DNA from: Rhodococcus globerulus NBRC 14531
GTDB taxonomy: Bacteria > Actinomycetota > Actinomycetes > Mycobacteriales > Mycobacteriaceae
Assembly: GCF_001894805.1 (NCBI RefSeq)
Contig: NZ_BCWX01000003.1
Location: forward strand, 868,001 to 932,000
Direction: 5' to 3'
DNA length: 64,000 bases
Shown: positions 8,409 through 17,525 of the stretch, in pieces
Position numbering within the stretch: the first letter of the stretch is position 1
How the letters are laid out: every line of letters starts with the position of its first letter
Made by a program: the position numbers and the translations under genes
The notes under the pieces: model-generated
What the model was told of the DNA's origin: nothing
What the model saw: only the letters and a program-made list of their open reading frames with translations
Database searches by the model: none

Positions 8409-9562
8409 CCTCCGCTGGTACGGCACTCGTGGGACTCGGAATGACTCCGATGTCGCTGAAGCCTGGAAAATCACCACTGCAACTAGCCTGTGAAGCGACA
8501 CACGCGGCATTGGCGGATGCAGGTATCGACCACCGTGACGTCGACGGACTCCTGGTCGGTTCATCTCAGGGTGTCCGCCCGGATCGGCTCGGCGTCACAT
8601 TTGCGGCGCAGGGCGGATTCTCGGACCTGCGACTCCTAGAACATGTCGAAATCAAGGGCGCCACAACCATTGCCATGGTGCAGCGAGCGCAGTTGGCCAT
8701 CGAGTCCGGCGCTGCCAGCACGGTGGTGTGCGTATTCGCTGATGCTCCGCTCGTTGCGGGCAAGGGCGCGGGATCCACCTACGCGCACAGTGGTGGGCAA
8801 GCCGGAGCGCGCGGGCTCGAGAGGGCATCTGGCGTGCTCGGCTCCGTACCGACATACGCGTTGCTGGCCCAGAGATGGATGCACGTAACAGGTGCGGTTC
8901 CTGAGGATCTGTGCGCCGTCGCAACTACGACTAGGGCTTGGGCTCTGGGCAACCCGGATGCTGTGGTGCGTAAGCCACTCGATGTCACCGGCTACCTGGA
9001 AAGCCCGATGATCTCCGAGCCGTTGCGGCGCCTCGACTGCGCGCGCCCCGTTAACGGCGCCGTCGCAATCATCGTCAGTGACAACGAGACGCTGGGTAAT
9101 CCGATTCGACTCCACGTCCGAGGGACCGGCCGGGAACATCCGGTCCGGCGCCGGCGTGCAGGTAGTGAATCGTGGTTCGGGGGTGGACGCCGGGCAGTCG
9201 ACGACGCGCTCGAACAGGCCGGCATGTCTCGGGCCGATCTCAGCATGGCGCAACTCTACGACCCCTTCTCGGTGGTCACACTTATGCTGCTCGAAGAGTA
9301 CGCACTGACTGGGAAATCGAGTGCTGGTGATTTTGTTCGTGGTGGTGGGACGAGCGCCGGAGGAACGCTTCCGACAAATACCGGAGGTGGCCAACTCTCC
9401 GGCTTCTATCTGCAGGGGATGACCCCGTTGGCAGAGGCGATGATTCAACTTCGTGGTCAGGGTGGCGACCGGCAAGTACCGGGAGCAACAACAGCGTTGG
9501 TCGGCGGTATCGGTGGACGCATCGACCACCATGCGGCGATGATCCTGGAGCGTGCATCATGA
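8405..9562 (+). CDS. Ltp/SCP-x-type thiolase-like protein, DUF35 partner (IpfD-like)
   Basis: 385 aa from GTG 8405, which overlaps the previous stop as GTGA; the frame is open to 8300 but the upstream codons are another gene. Landmarks are ALADAGIDHRDVDGLLVGS and PTNTGGGQLSGFYLQG, typical of lipid-transfer-protein thiolases. The usual nucleophilic Cys is absent: the equivalent stretch reads KGATTIAMVQ, as in Ltp-type lyases. It overlaps a DUF35 gene by 4 nt. Ltp2 of mycobacteria and IpfD of ibuprofen degraders need a DUF35 partner to remove an acyl-CoA from a tertiary alcohol or diol. I infer the same retro-aldol-like chemistry on the product of the dioxygenase encoded just downstream. Confidence 0.83.
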   Translation: MTSAGTALVGLGMTPMSLKPGKSPLQLACEATHAALADAGIDHRDVDGLLVGSSQGVRPDRLGVTFAAQGGFSDLRLLEHVEIKGATTIAMVQRAQLAIESGAASTVVCVFADAPLVAGKGAGSTYAHSGGQAGARGLERASGVLGSVPTYALLAQRWMHVTGAVPEDLCAVATTTRAWALGNPDAVVRKPLDVTGYLESPMISEPLRRLDCARPVNGAVAIIVSDNETLGNPIRLHVRGTGREHPVRRRRAGSESWFGGGRRAVDDALEQAGMSRADLSMAQLYDPFSVVTLMLLEEYALTGKSSAGDFVRGGGTSAGGTLPTNTGGGQLSGFYLQGMTPLAEAMIQLRGQGGDRQVPGATTALVGGIGGRIDHHAAMILERAS

Positions 9563-10044
9563 CCCGGTCAGTGAAGGCGCCGATAGCAACGCGGGATTGG
9601 CTACTCGACGACACGTTGGCCCCCGACACCGCAGACGAGTCGATGTACGAGTTCTATGCAGCTGCGGCCCGTGGCGAACTCATCTTGCCTTTCTGTGCCG
9701 GCTGTCAATCGACACTGGACCTGGAACAAGCGGTCTGCGATCGATGCGGTTCTTTCGACAGTGACTGGCGCAGGGTCGATCTCGTCGGCACCGTGCACTC
9801 GGCCACCACGATGCATCGCTTCGAACCTGGTTTGGTGAAGACACAACATCCGTACCCGATCCTTGACATCGAACTGACCAGCGGCCACCGATTGATCATG
9901 ACGACACTCGATCCCACAAGTGCAACCCCTCGTATCGGCAGCGAGGTGGGGATCGCATTTCGGAATCTCGGTGGGGTCGCAATTCCCGCCGCCTACAGCC
10001 CAGTCCAGAACACCGCCCCAAATGAGACGGAGGCCCGCCCATGA
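9559..10044 (+). CDS. DUF35 OB-fold/zinc-ribbon partner of the thiolase (IpfE-like)
   Basis: 161 aa. A rubredoxin-like zinc ribbon has C46-x2-C49 and C60-x2-C63, followed by an OB-fold domain (VDLVGTVHSATTMHRF, then PYPILDIELTSGHRL). This is the architecture of DUF35/ChsH2-type proteins that bind acyl-CoA and activate Ltp thiolases. It overlaps the thiolase upstream and the Rieske alpha gene downstream by 4 nt (ATGA at both), so the three are made together. The N-terminal 25 residues before the ribbon are an additional segment of unclear role. Confidence 0.87.
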   Translation: MTRSVKAPIATRDWLLDDTLAPDTADESMYEFYAAAARGELILPFCAGCQSTLDLEQAVCDRCGSFDSDWRRVDLVGTVHSATTMHRFEPGLVKTQHPYPILDIELTSGHRLIMTTLDPTSATPRIGSEVGIAFRNLGGVAIPAAYSPVQNTAPNETEARP

Positions 10045-11348
10045 CAACTATTGAGACGACCCCAGTGATCCAGACAGCAACGTCTGCTGACACTTTCGAT
10101 GTAACCAAGATCGTGCAAGAAGACCGTGTTCACGGTTCGGTATACACGTCGCCGGAAATTTTTCGACGCGAGATGGACACCATATTCCGTACGGGCTGGG
10201 TATATGTGGCGCACGACAGTGAGGTCACCGAGCGGGGCGACTACCTGACGCGTCGCATCGGCCACGACCCTGTCGTCGTTGTCCGCGGCAAGGACGACGA
10301 GGTTCGTGTACTGCTCAACCGTTGCTCACACCGCGCTAACAAGCTTTGCAATGCGGATTCCGGAAATGCCACGTCCTTCCGATGCCCGTATCACGGTTGG
10401 ACTTTCAGCAACACCGGTTCGCTCACCGCCGTTCCGATGCGTGAGGGATATGGCGAAGCGTTCAACAAGGTGCGTTCCGAGTTGGGAATGGCGGAGGCGC
10501 CTCGCGTCGACAGCTATGGCGGGTTCATCTTCGCATCGCTTTCCGCAGAAGGAATTTCTCTCCAGGAACACCTCGGCGGAGCGACGAAGGCGATCGATCG
10601 ACTGCTCAACCTGTCGCCCACGGGCACAATCGACCTGCGTTCGAACTGGATGAAGCATGTCCATCATGCGAACTGGAAGATGGTGGTGGAGAACAATGTC
10701 GACGGATATCATGCACTCTTCACACATGCATCGGTGTACGACGCCATCCGCCCGGCGAAGGTCTCACACGTCCCCTCCAAAGTTGATGTGGTGGTACGCG
10801 ACATAGGTTCGGGTCATTCCGAGATCGACTACTCTGCGGAGTACCGCAAGCTCGACGAGGAATTCGTCTGGTACGGTCGCACGCCGCGTGAGAAGTTGCC
10901 CGAATATGTTGCGGCGCTGGAAAAAACGCACGGTGAGGACAAAGCGCACGACTCCCTCGTCGTCGGCCCGCCTCACACCCTCATCTGGCCGAACCTGTTC
11001 TTGGCCGAGATGAACATCATGTACGTCGAGCCGATAGGCGTTGACGAGACCGTCGCGTACACCACTGCTGTCATCGTCCCCGGACAGGACAAGCTCAACG
11101 AGCGAACTTTGCGACGTTCCGAGGGAGCAATGGGACCCGCGGGATTCCTCATCGCGGACGACGGCGAAATCGGAATGCGCAATCAGGCCGGTCTGGCCGC
11201 GCAGGATCCGGAATGGCTCCGGCTTTCCCGCGGTCTGGAAACCGATGAAACCGATGAGACCGGAATCGTGAACAGCGACAAGAGCGCGGAAACACCGCAG
11301 CGTGGTTTCTACCGTCAGTGGGCCAGCGTTGTCGGACAGGAGATCTGA
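10041..11348 (+). CDS. Ring-hydroxylating Rieske dioxygenase, alpha subunit (IpfA-like)
   Basis: 435 aa, the usual length for alpha subunits. The Rieske [2Fe-2S] ligands are C95-x-H97 and C115-x2-H118 (CSH and CPYHGW). The catalytic domain has NWKMVVENNVDGYHALFTH, with D221 bridging and H224/H229 as mononuclear iron ligands. The enzyme adds O2 to an aromatic ring to give a cis-diol, using electrons from a ferredoxin and reductase. The ring substrate is not readable, but overlap with thiolase/DUF35 genes suggests an aryl-acyl-CoA, as for IpfAB. Neither ferredoxin nor reductase genes follow it; the ferredoxin-FprB fusion at 29869 is the only electron carrier in the window. Confidence 0.9.
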   Translation: MTTIETTPVIQTATSADTFDVTKIVQEDRVHGSVYTSPEIFRREMDTIFRTGWVYVAHDSEVTERGDYLTRRIGHDPVVVVRGKDDEVRVLLNRCSHRANKLCNADSGNATSFRCPYHGWTFSNTGSLTAVPMREGYGEAFNKVRSELGMAEAPRVDSYGGFIFASLSAEGISLQEHLGGATKAIDRLLNLSPTGTIDLRSNWMKHVHHANWKMVVENNVDGYHALFTHASVYDAIRPAKVSHVPSKVDVVVRDIGSGHSEIDYSAEYRKLDEEFVWYGRTPREKLPEYVAALEKTHGEDKAHDSLVVGPPHTLIWPNLFLAEMNIMYVEPIGVDETVAYTTAVIVPGQDKLNERTLRRSEGAMGPAGFLIADDGEIGMRNQAGLAAQDPEWLRLSRGLETDETDETGIVNSDKSAETPQRGFYRQWASVVGQEI

Positions 11349-11353
11349 GAGAA

Positions 11354-11863
11354 ATGACTACTACCGAATTCATTGCAATGAGCCCGTTCGCCGCCCTTCC
11401 GGCCCCGGACGCAGATATTGCGTCGTTTCTGTTCTTCGAGGCGCGGCTAGCCGACGAGGCCCGGTACTCCGAGTGGGAGTCTCTGTGGGACGACGACGCG
11501 CTCTACTGGGTGCCGATGCACCCGGATGACGATCCGAAGACTCAGCTGTCGTATATCTACGACAATCGTCGCCGAATCAAGAGCCGTGTGGCACAGCTCA
11601 ATACCGGAAATCGGCACTCGCAGACCCCCCCGTCTGTCATGCGTCGTCTCCTGAGCAACATGGAGGTTCTCGGTACGGACGCGGATACCGTCACGGTGGC
11701 TTCGAACTTCGCGCTGTTCGAATACCGTTACACCCAACGCATCTGGGCGGGGCGCGTCATCCACAAGGTTCGCCGTACCGCTGGCGGCCTGAAGTTGGCC
11801 GGCAAGACCGTTCACCTCAACGGTGCGGCTGGACCGGTCGACACCTTGGCTTTCCTGATCTGA
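11354..11863 (+). CDS. Ring-hydroxylating dioxygenase, beta subunit (IpfB-like)
   Basis: 169 aa from ATG 11354 (MTTTEFIAMSPFAAL), 5 nt after the alpha stop with GAGAGAA ahead of it. It shows the cone-shaped small-subunit pattern: EARLADEARYSEWESLW, ALYWVPMHPDDDP, SYIYDNRRRIKSRVAQL, NFALFEYR and the C-terminal GKTVHLNG. It is structural and carries no cofactor. The length matches other beta subunits (160-190). The next gene starts after about 90 nt in which I see no terminator. Confidence 0.9.
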   Translation: MTTTEFIAMSPFAALPAPDADIASFLFFEARLADEARYSEWESLWDDDALYWVPMHPDDDPKTQLSYIYDNRRRIKSRVAQLNTGNRHSQTPPSVMRRLLSNMEVLGTDADTVTVASNFALFEYRYTQRIWAGRVIHKVRRTAGGLKLAGKTVHLNGAAGPVDTLAFLI

Positions 11864-11954
11864 CGCGAAGTCCGATCCGACTACACCGATTTCAATTTGC
11901 CGAAGGCCGGACAGTGACAGCTTCCCCTGTTGCTCGGAGGCCTTCCTGAGAATA

Positions 11955-13523
11955 TTGCGAGGAACTGTGCTGGTAGGCGACATCCCACGTAACAACGCAC
12001 GGCGGTACCCCAACAAGCCGGCGATTATCGAGGGAGACCGAACCCATACGTGGCCGACGGTCGATGAGCGGGCGCGGCGGCTGGCAAACCACCTGATCGG
12101 CAAAGGCCTGACGAAGGGTGACCGTGTCCTGGTCATTGCCAGGAACTGCATCGAGTGGCCCGAGATCACCTACGCGTTGGCGAAGGCTGGGCTCATTGCC
12201 GTACCGGTGAACATACGACTGGCCCCGGACGAGCTCGCTCACGTTCGTGACGACGCCGGTGCCAAGGGTGCGATCATCCACACCGATCAAGCGCAGCGAT
12301 TCGGTTCCGAGCTCAATGAACTTGACGTGGTGCTCGAGATCGGCGCTGCTGGTGTGGATGCCGTCGTCGTCGGCGCCGACTACGAGCAGGCACTGCGTGA
12401 GGCGACATCGTCAGATCCGACGCCGTCGGATCTGACGCCGGAGGACATTCAGTTCATTCTCTATACGAGCGGCACCACCGGGCGTTCGAAGGGAGTCGTG
12501 AATACTCACCGTGGGATGCTCGCCCAGGTTGTCGACACCACGCTGGTCACCGAGGGCAACCGCTCGGATGTATTTCTTGCCACCACACCGTTCTTCACCG
12601 CAGGTGGCATGGTCCGAACTTTGTCATGGACCTATCTGGGTCAGACCATGGTCATCCACAAGCGCTTCGATCCGCAGGCCGTCATCGATGAAATCGAGCG
12701 CAGCGGAGTCACGTTCACCACTTTCATTCCGACGATGCTTCAGCGGACGCTGCGAATTCTGGAAGAAGGACCCAGGCGTGACATGTCGAGCCTGCGTCGG
12801 ATCAGTTATGGCTCGGCGCCGGTGCCTCCCGGCCTTGCGAAGAAGGCAATGGACATGCTCGGTTGCGATATGCAGCAGCGATACGGTCTGACTGAATGTG
12901 GCGGTCAGGCAACCATTCTGACTCCGCAAGATCATCGCGACATGGTGGCGGGCAAAACCTCGATCCTCACCTCCTGTGGCCAGGAGACGCCCATGGTGTC
13001 GATCCGAATCGTCGACGCAGACGGAAACGACCTGCCTGCCGGTGAGATCGGCGAGATCGTCATTTCCAGTGAGGCCAACGCTGTCGGCTATTGGAACAGG
13101 CCGCAGCAGACCGCTGAGGCCTTCCGGCCGAACGGGCTCTGGTCGGGTGACCTCGGGTACCTCGATGACGAGCGGTACCTGCACATCACGGGCCGCAAGA
13201 CTGACATGATCATTTCCGGCGGATTCAATGTCTATCCAGCAGAAATCGAACGAGTCATAGGTCATCATGCCGGAGTCGAAATGGTTGCGGTTGTTGGTAT
13301 TCCGGATCCGGAATGGGGTGAGACCCCGGTCGCGGTGGTGGTACCGCGTGGCGAGGTGGACGAGGAAATCCTCACCGCTGAATTGACGGCGCTGTGCCGC
13401 GCTGAATTGGCAGGCTACAAGCAGCCTCGCCGGTTTGTCTTCCGGAGTGAATTTCCGCTCGGTCCCGCAGGAAAAATTCTCAAGCGCGTGATTGCCGATG
13501 ACTTGCATGTCGTTACAGGATAA
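11955..13523 (+). CDS. Acyl/aryl-CoA synthetase (AMP-forming; IpfF-like position)
   Basis: About 520 aa. The P-loop ILYTSGTTGRSKGV, the core motif RYGLTECGG, the hinge ITGRKTDMIISGGFNVYP and the C-terminal Lys region PAGKILKR are all intact, so it should be active. It activates a carboxylate to a CoA thioester. Start choice is open: TTG 11955 lacks a good ribosome site, while in-frame GTG 11967 has GAGGA 3-4 nt upstream; the true protein may be 4 residues shorter. It follows the dioxygenase genes, the position of the ligase that makes the dioxygenase substrate in ibuprofen-type clusters. A second ligase lies 10 nt downstream. Confidence 0.88.
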   Translation: MRGTVLVGDIPRNNARRYPNKPAIIEGDRTHTWPTVDERARRLANHLIGKGLTKGDRVLVIARNCIEWPEITYALAKAGLIAVPVNIRLAPDELAHVRDDAGAKGAIIHTDQAQRFGSELNELDVVLEIGAAGVDAVVVGADYEQALREATSSDPTPSDLTPEDIQFILYTSGTTGRSKGVVNTHRGMLAQVVDTTLVTEGNRSDVFLATTPFFTAGGMVRTLSWTYLGQTMVIHKRFDPQAVIDEIERSGVTFTTFIPTMLQRTLRILEEGPRRDMSSLRRISYGSAPVPPGLAKKAMDMLGCDMQQRYGLTECGGQATILTPQDHRDMVAGKTSILTSCGQETPMVSIRIVDADGNDLPAGEIGEIVISSEANAVGYWNRPQQTAEAFRPNGLWSGDLGYLDDERYLHITGRKTDMIISGGFNVYPAEIERVIGHHAGVEMVAVVGIPDPEWGETPVAVVVPRGEVDEEILTAELTALCRAELAGYKQPRRFVFRSEFPLGPAGKILKRVIADDLHVVTG

Positions 13524-13533
13524 GGGGACTGAA

Positions 13534-15135
13534 ATGTTGGCGGTGAAGAATCATGGTGCATTGCATGCCTCAGCAGTGTGGGATCTCGTAGCAGACCGCG
13601 CCGCTGCGACACCCACTCTCGAGTTCGCCGTCGACGAGCACGGACGACGCTTCACATTCGAAGAGTGTCAGACCTTGTCGGAGGGCATCGCCGCGACACT
13701 TCATGCGCGCGGTGTTCGAGCAGGGGACGTCGTGTCGTGGCAGTTGCCGAATACTGTCGAGGCGATGTGTATGTCTCTGGCACTTTCGCGCCTGGGCGCC
13801 GTGCAGAATCCCGTCATCCCGATGTTCCGTGACGCCGAAGTCGAGTTCATCACCAATCAAGTCGGCGCGTCTCTGCTGATCGTCCCGCGAGAATTTCGCG
13901 GATATGACCACGGGCAGTTGGCTGAGCGAGTCCGCAAAGTAGTCCCGGGGTTGGATGTCCTCGTTCTCGAGGCGACAGGGGATTACAGTGGCTGGGAACT
14001 CGGCGATCCATCAAGTCTGCCGACGGTCCGCACCGACGTCGACGCCGACGCGATCGCCTGGATCTTCTACACGTCGGGTACGACTGCGGCACCCAAGGGG
14101 GTCAAGCACACCGACCGCGGTCTTCTTGCAGCCTCGATGACCTTTGTTTCCAATCTTGAAGTGATGCAGGAAGATCGATGTGCCGCATTCGTGCCGATCG
14201 CTCACGTCGGTGGGATCGCGCACATGCTGCATTCATTGCTCGTCGGACACTCGCTGATCATCAGTGCTGCTTTTGCGCCGGAAGCGAATGCGGATCAACT
14301 CATCGAGGAGAAGGCAACCCTGGTGGGATCGGGATTGCCTTTCACCAATGAGTATCTGCGGCTTTCCCGCGAACGTGGCATCGCACCGCTGTTTCCTCAC
14401 TCGAGGGCCACCCTCGGTGGCGGTTCCGGCCGCCCGGCAGGATTGAGCGGACTGACCAAAGAGCACTTGGGTGGTGTAGGGATCATTTCGGGTTACGGAA
14501 TGACCGAATGCCCGTATATCACCTGGGGAACTCCACACGACACAGACGAGCAGCACGCAGAATTCGAGGGAATTCCGTGTTCGGGTGGCCAAGTTCGGAT
14601 CGTGGGCGCGGGCGAGTCGAGCGCCTCGGTCGGTGAGATCGGTGAGATCCGAGTTCGCGGACCGCAATTGTTCCACGGATACGTCGACTCCTCTTTGGAC
14701 AGTGCCGCATTCGACAAGGACGGCTTCTTTCGCACCGGCGATCTCGGGTTCCTGGATCAAGACGGTCGCCTAGCTGTTACCGGACGGATCAAGGACATCA
14801 TTGTTCGCAAGATGGAGAACATCTCCGCCCGGGAGGTGGAAGAAGCACTGATGGGGGATCCGAGTATTGCGGATCTCACTGTGATCGGAGTGCCGGATGC
14901 AAAATCGGGCGAGCGGGTGTGCGCGGTCGTCGTTGCTGCTGATCCTGGCAATTTCCCGACGCTCGAATCGGTCCAGAAGTACTTGAGAACTACTCGGTTG
15001 AATGTGCGCAAATTCCCGGAGCAAGTGGAGGTGGTCGAGGCGATCCCACGCAACCCGCTGGGGAAAATATCCAAACCTGAACTGCAAAAACGGTATTCGA
15101 AAGATATCAACGACAGCAATGTAGAGAAGGTGTGA
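13534..15135 (+). CDS. Cyclohexanecarboxylate/acyl-CoA ligase-like AMP-forming synthetase
   Basis: 533 aa from ATG 13534, preceded by AAGGGG; the frame is open to 13492 inside the preceding gene. Motifs: IFYTSGTTAAPKGV (P-loop), SGYGMTECPYITWG, GDLGFLDQDGRL, GRIKDIIVRKMENI and the C-terminal Lys in PRNPLGKISK. The KMENIS variant of the A8 motif and PQLFHGY resemble ligases for medium-chain and alicyclic acids. It is the third CoA ligase in this cluster, suggesting several acid intermediates are activated in turn. It is 3 nt ahead of the enoyl-CoA hydratase gene. Confidence 0.87.
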   Translation: MLAVKNHGALHASAVWDLVADRAAATPTLEFAVDEHGRRFTFEECQTLSEGIAATLHARGVRAGDVVSWQLPNTVEAMCMSLALSRLGAVQNPVIPMFRDAEVEFITNQVGASLLIVPREFRGYDHGQLAERVRKVVPGLDVLVLEATGDYSGWELGDPSSLPTVRTDVDADAIAWIFYTSGTTAAPKGVKHTDRGLLAASMTFVSNLEVMQEDRCAAFVPIAHVGGIAHMLHSLLVGHSLIISAAFAPEANADQLIEEKATLVGSGLPFTNEYLRLSRERGIAPLFPHSRATLGGGSGRPAGLSGLTKEHLGGVGIISGYGMTECPYITWGTPHDTDEQHAEFEGIPCSGGQVRIVGAGESSASVGEIGEIRVRGPQLFHGYVDSSLDSAAFDKDGFFRTGDLGFLDQDGRLAVTGRIKDIIVRKMENISAREVEEALMGDPSIADLTVIGVPDAKSGERVCAVVVAADPGNFPTLESVQKYLRTTRLNVRKFPEQVEVVEAIPRNPLGKISKPELQKRYSKDINDSNVEKV

Positions 15136-15138
15136 GCG

Positions 15139-15924
15139 ATGGCGGTTGAAGAAGAGTTTGTGACCATCGAATTCGAGGTCGCAGATCACATCGCCACAAT
15201 CACGTTGAACCGGCCGGACCGGCTCAACTGTTTCAACGAAGCAATGGCCAATGAGATGGCATCGGTGTGGGCGCGAGTTCGGGACGATGACGACATTCAC
15301 GTTGCGGTGCTTCGAGCCAATGGCGAACGCGCGTTCTGCACCGGAGTCGATCTGAGCGAGGGTCCATGGTGGACGCATCTGAGTCGATGGAATCAGGAAG
15401 ATCCCGGGGTGATGCTGGGACCCAAACAGCACAGTGTGTGGAAGCCCGTCATTTGTGCCGTACAGGGTATGGCCGCCGGTGGCGCAATGTATTTCATCAA
15501 TGAGTCCGACATCGTCATCTGCTCGTCGGACGCCACCTTCTTCGATCCACACGCCAACGGTGGAATGGTTTCTGCACTCGAGCCGATGGGCATGCTCGCA
15601 CGCGGAGTACCACTAGGCGAGGTCATGCGTTGGGCTCTTCTCGGTAGTGACGAGAGAATCACAGCGGACACCGCATTGCGTGCGGGCATCGTGACGGAGG
15701 TGACGTCGACGGCTGAGCTACGCGAGCGTGCCCATGAATTGGCTGTCGAGATCGCCGGCCGTCGCCCCGAGGCCATACAAGGTACGGTCCGAGCGATCTG
15801 GGAGTCCCTGGAGATGACACCGTCGATGGCATTGCGAAATGGTCTGTCCTACACACAGATCGGCAACCAAGGTACCGGCCGAACCGACTCACGTGTGAAC
15901 AAGCGCGAGCCACGGTTCCGATGA
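15139..15924 (+). CDS. Enoyl-CoA hydratase/isomerase (crotonase family)
   Basis: 261 aa. Crotonase landmarks: ITLNRPDRLNCFNEAM, ERAFCTGVDLSEG (first oxyanion-hole region), VQGMAAGGAMYFINESDIVI (second oxyanion-hole region), and HANGGMVSALEPMGML where the catalytic Glu side chains of hydratases sit. It hydrates a 2-enoyl-CoA or acts as a related lyase in side-chain beta-oxidation. The C-terminal NKREPRFR is the common ending of actinobacterial members. Three nt separate it from the ligase, and 43 nt, with no terminator seen, from the dehydrogenase downstream. Confidence 0.88.
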   Translation: MAVEEEFVTIEFEVADHIATITLNRPDRLNCFNEAMANEMASVWARVRDDDDIHVAVLRANGERAFCTGVDLSEGPWWTHLSRWNQEDPGVMLGPKQHSVWKPVICAVQGMAAGGAMYFINESDIVICSSDATFFDPHANGGMVSALEPMGMLARGVPLGEVMRWALLGSDERITADTALRAGIVTEVTSTAELRERAHELAVEIAGRRPEAIQGTVRAIWESLEMTPSMALRNGLSYTQIGNQGTGRTDSRVNKREPRFR

Positions 15925-15967
15925 GCGTGCCCAACCAATCGGGCGTCAACCCAATAAGGAGTGTGCT

Positions 15968-17491
15968 GTGAGCAGCAGTGTAGTGAACGACAGTGCTTCG
16001 AATGGCGGGCCGGTGACGCAAACTCTTCTCCGGTTTTCGCTGCTGATCGGCGGAGAATCGGTAGAAGCTGCGTCCGGAAAGACTTACGACAGTACTGATC
16101 CCTTCACGGGTAGCGCGTGGGCTCAGGTTCCCGATGGTGGAAAAGCTGACATTGATCGCGCGGTTCAGGCAGCCCGTGATGCGCTGAACGGCCCTTGGGG
16201 GCAGTTGACGGCAACTGCACGCGGAAAGCTTCTCTGGAAGCTCGGCGACGTCATCGCCCGTGAAGCCGAGAATCTCGCAGAACTCGAAGTGCGGGACGGT
16301 GGAAAGCTCCTACGGGAGATGTCCGGCCAGATGAAGGGCCTGCCCGAGTATTACTACTACTACGCCGGAATGGCGGACAAGCTAGAAGGCGCGGTAATCC
16401 CGACGGACAAGCCGAACTACTTGGTCTACACCAAGCATGAGCCGGTTGGCGTCGTCGGAGCGATTACGCCCTGGAACTCGCCACTTCTGTTGCTCGCGTG
16501 GAAACTTGCGGCCGGCCTCGCGGCGGGCTGCACGTTTGTCGTCAAGCCGAGCGACTACACCCCGACGTCAACATTGGCGTTTGCTTCTCTGCTCGAGGAA
16601 GCAGGCTTTCCTCCCGGCGTCATCAATGTTGTTACCGGTTGGGGTCCCGAGACCGGAGCTGCGCTGGCCGCGCACCCGGGCGTCGACAAGATCGCATTCA
16701 CCGGTTCGACGGGCACGGGAATCAAGGTCGGCCAGGCTGCGCTCCAGAACATGACCCGCTTCACTCTCGAACTCGGCGGAAAATCGGCACAGGTCGTATT
16801 CCCGGATGCAGACCTGGATGCAGCGGCCAATGGTGTGATCTCCGGAATCTTTGCTGCGACCGGACAGACCTGTCTAGCAGGATCGCGATTGCTTGTGCAT
16901 GAGAGCGTGGCTGACGAGTTGGTGCAAAAGATCGTCGACCGCGCGTCGACCATCGTTGTCGGTGACCCGAAGGACCCCCGGACGGAGATGGGTCCCGTAT
17001 CGAATGAGCCGCAATACCAAAAAGTGTTGTCGCACTTTGCCTCTGCCCGCGAGCAGGGGGCCACGATTGCCTACGGCGCCGAGCCTGTCGAAGAGTTGGG
17101 CGGATACTTCGTCAAGCCCACCGTCCTCACCGGCGTGACGTCCGACATGCGTGCTGTCTCGGAGGAAATTTTCGGCCCGGTACTCGTGGTGTCGACCTTT
17201 TCCGACGAGGAAGAGGCGATCGCGGAGGCCAATGGCACGGAGTTCGGACTGGCCGGGGCAGTGTGGACGAAGGACGTTCACCGCGCTCACCGGGTTGCCG
17301 CGAAACTCCGAGCCGGCACGATCTGGGTCAACGCGTACCGCGCGGTGTCGCCGAGTGTGCCCTTCGGGGGAATGGGATCGAGCGGCATCGGACGTGAAAA
17401 CGGAATCGATGCTGTCAAGGACTTCACTGAGACCAAAGCGATCTGGGTCGAACTCACCGGCAACACGCGTGATCCGTTCACACTCGGCTGA
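15968..17491 (+). CDS. NAD(P)-dependent aldehyde dehydrogenase
   Basis: 507 aa from GTG 15968, with AAGGAG 7 nt upstream. It contains the ALDH motifs ITPWNSPLLLLAWK, FTGSTGTGIKVG, LELGGKSAQVVF (general-base Glu) and GIFAATGQTCLAGSRL (nucleophilic Cys), and ends with GGMGSSGIGRENG. It oxidises an aldehyde to a carboxylate, perhaps one released by the aldolase or by side-chain degradation. It is not the CoA-acylating type. It lies within the rightward run and is followed after 34 nt by a thiolase. Confidence 0.9.
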   Translation: MSSSVVNDSASNGGPVTQTLLRFSLLIGGESVEAASGKTYDSTDPFTGSAWAQVPDGGKADIDRAVQAARDALNGPWGQLTATARGKLLWKLGDVIAREAENLAELEVRDGGKLLREMSGQMKGLPEYYYYYAGMADKLEGAVIPTDKPNYLVYTKHEPVGVVGAITPWNSPLLLLAWKLAAGLAAGCTFVVKPSDYTPTSTLAFASLLEEAGFPPGVINVVTGWGPETGAALAAHPGVDKIAFTGSTGTGIKVGQAALQNMTRFTLELGGKSAQVVFPDADLDAAANGVISGIFAATGQTCLAGSRLLVHESVADELVQKIVDRASTIVVGDPKDPRTEMGPVSNEPQYQKVLSHFASAREQGATIAYGAEPVEELGGYFVKPTVLTGVTSDMRAVSEEIFGPVLVVSTFSDEEEAIAEANGTEFGLAGAVWTKDVHRAHRVAAKLRAGTIWVNAYRAVSPSVPFGGMGSSGIGRENGIDAVKDFTETKAIWVELTGNTRDPFTLG

Positions 17492-17525
17492 CGCCGGTAC
17501 CCACCACTATCGAAGGATCAGAAGT

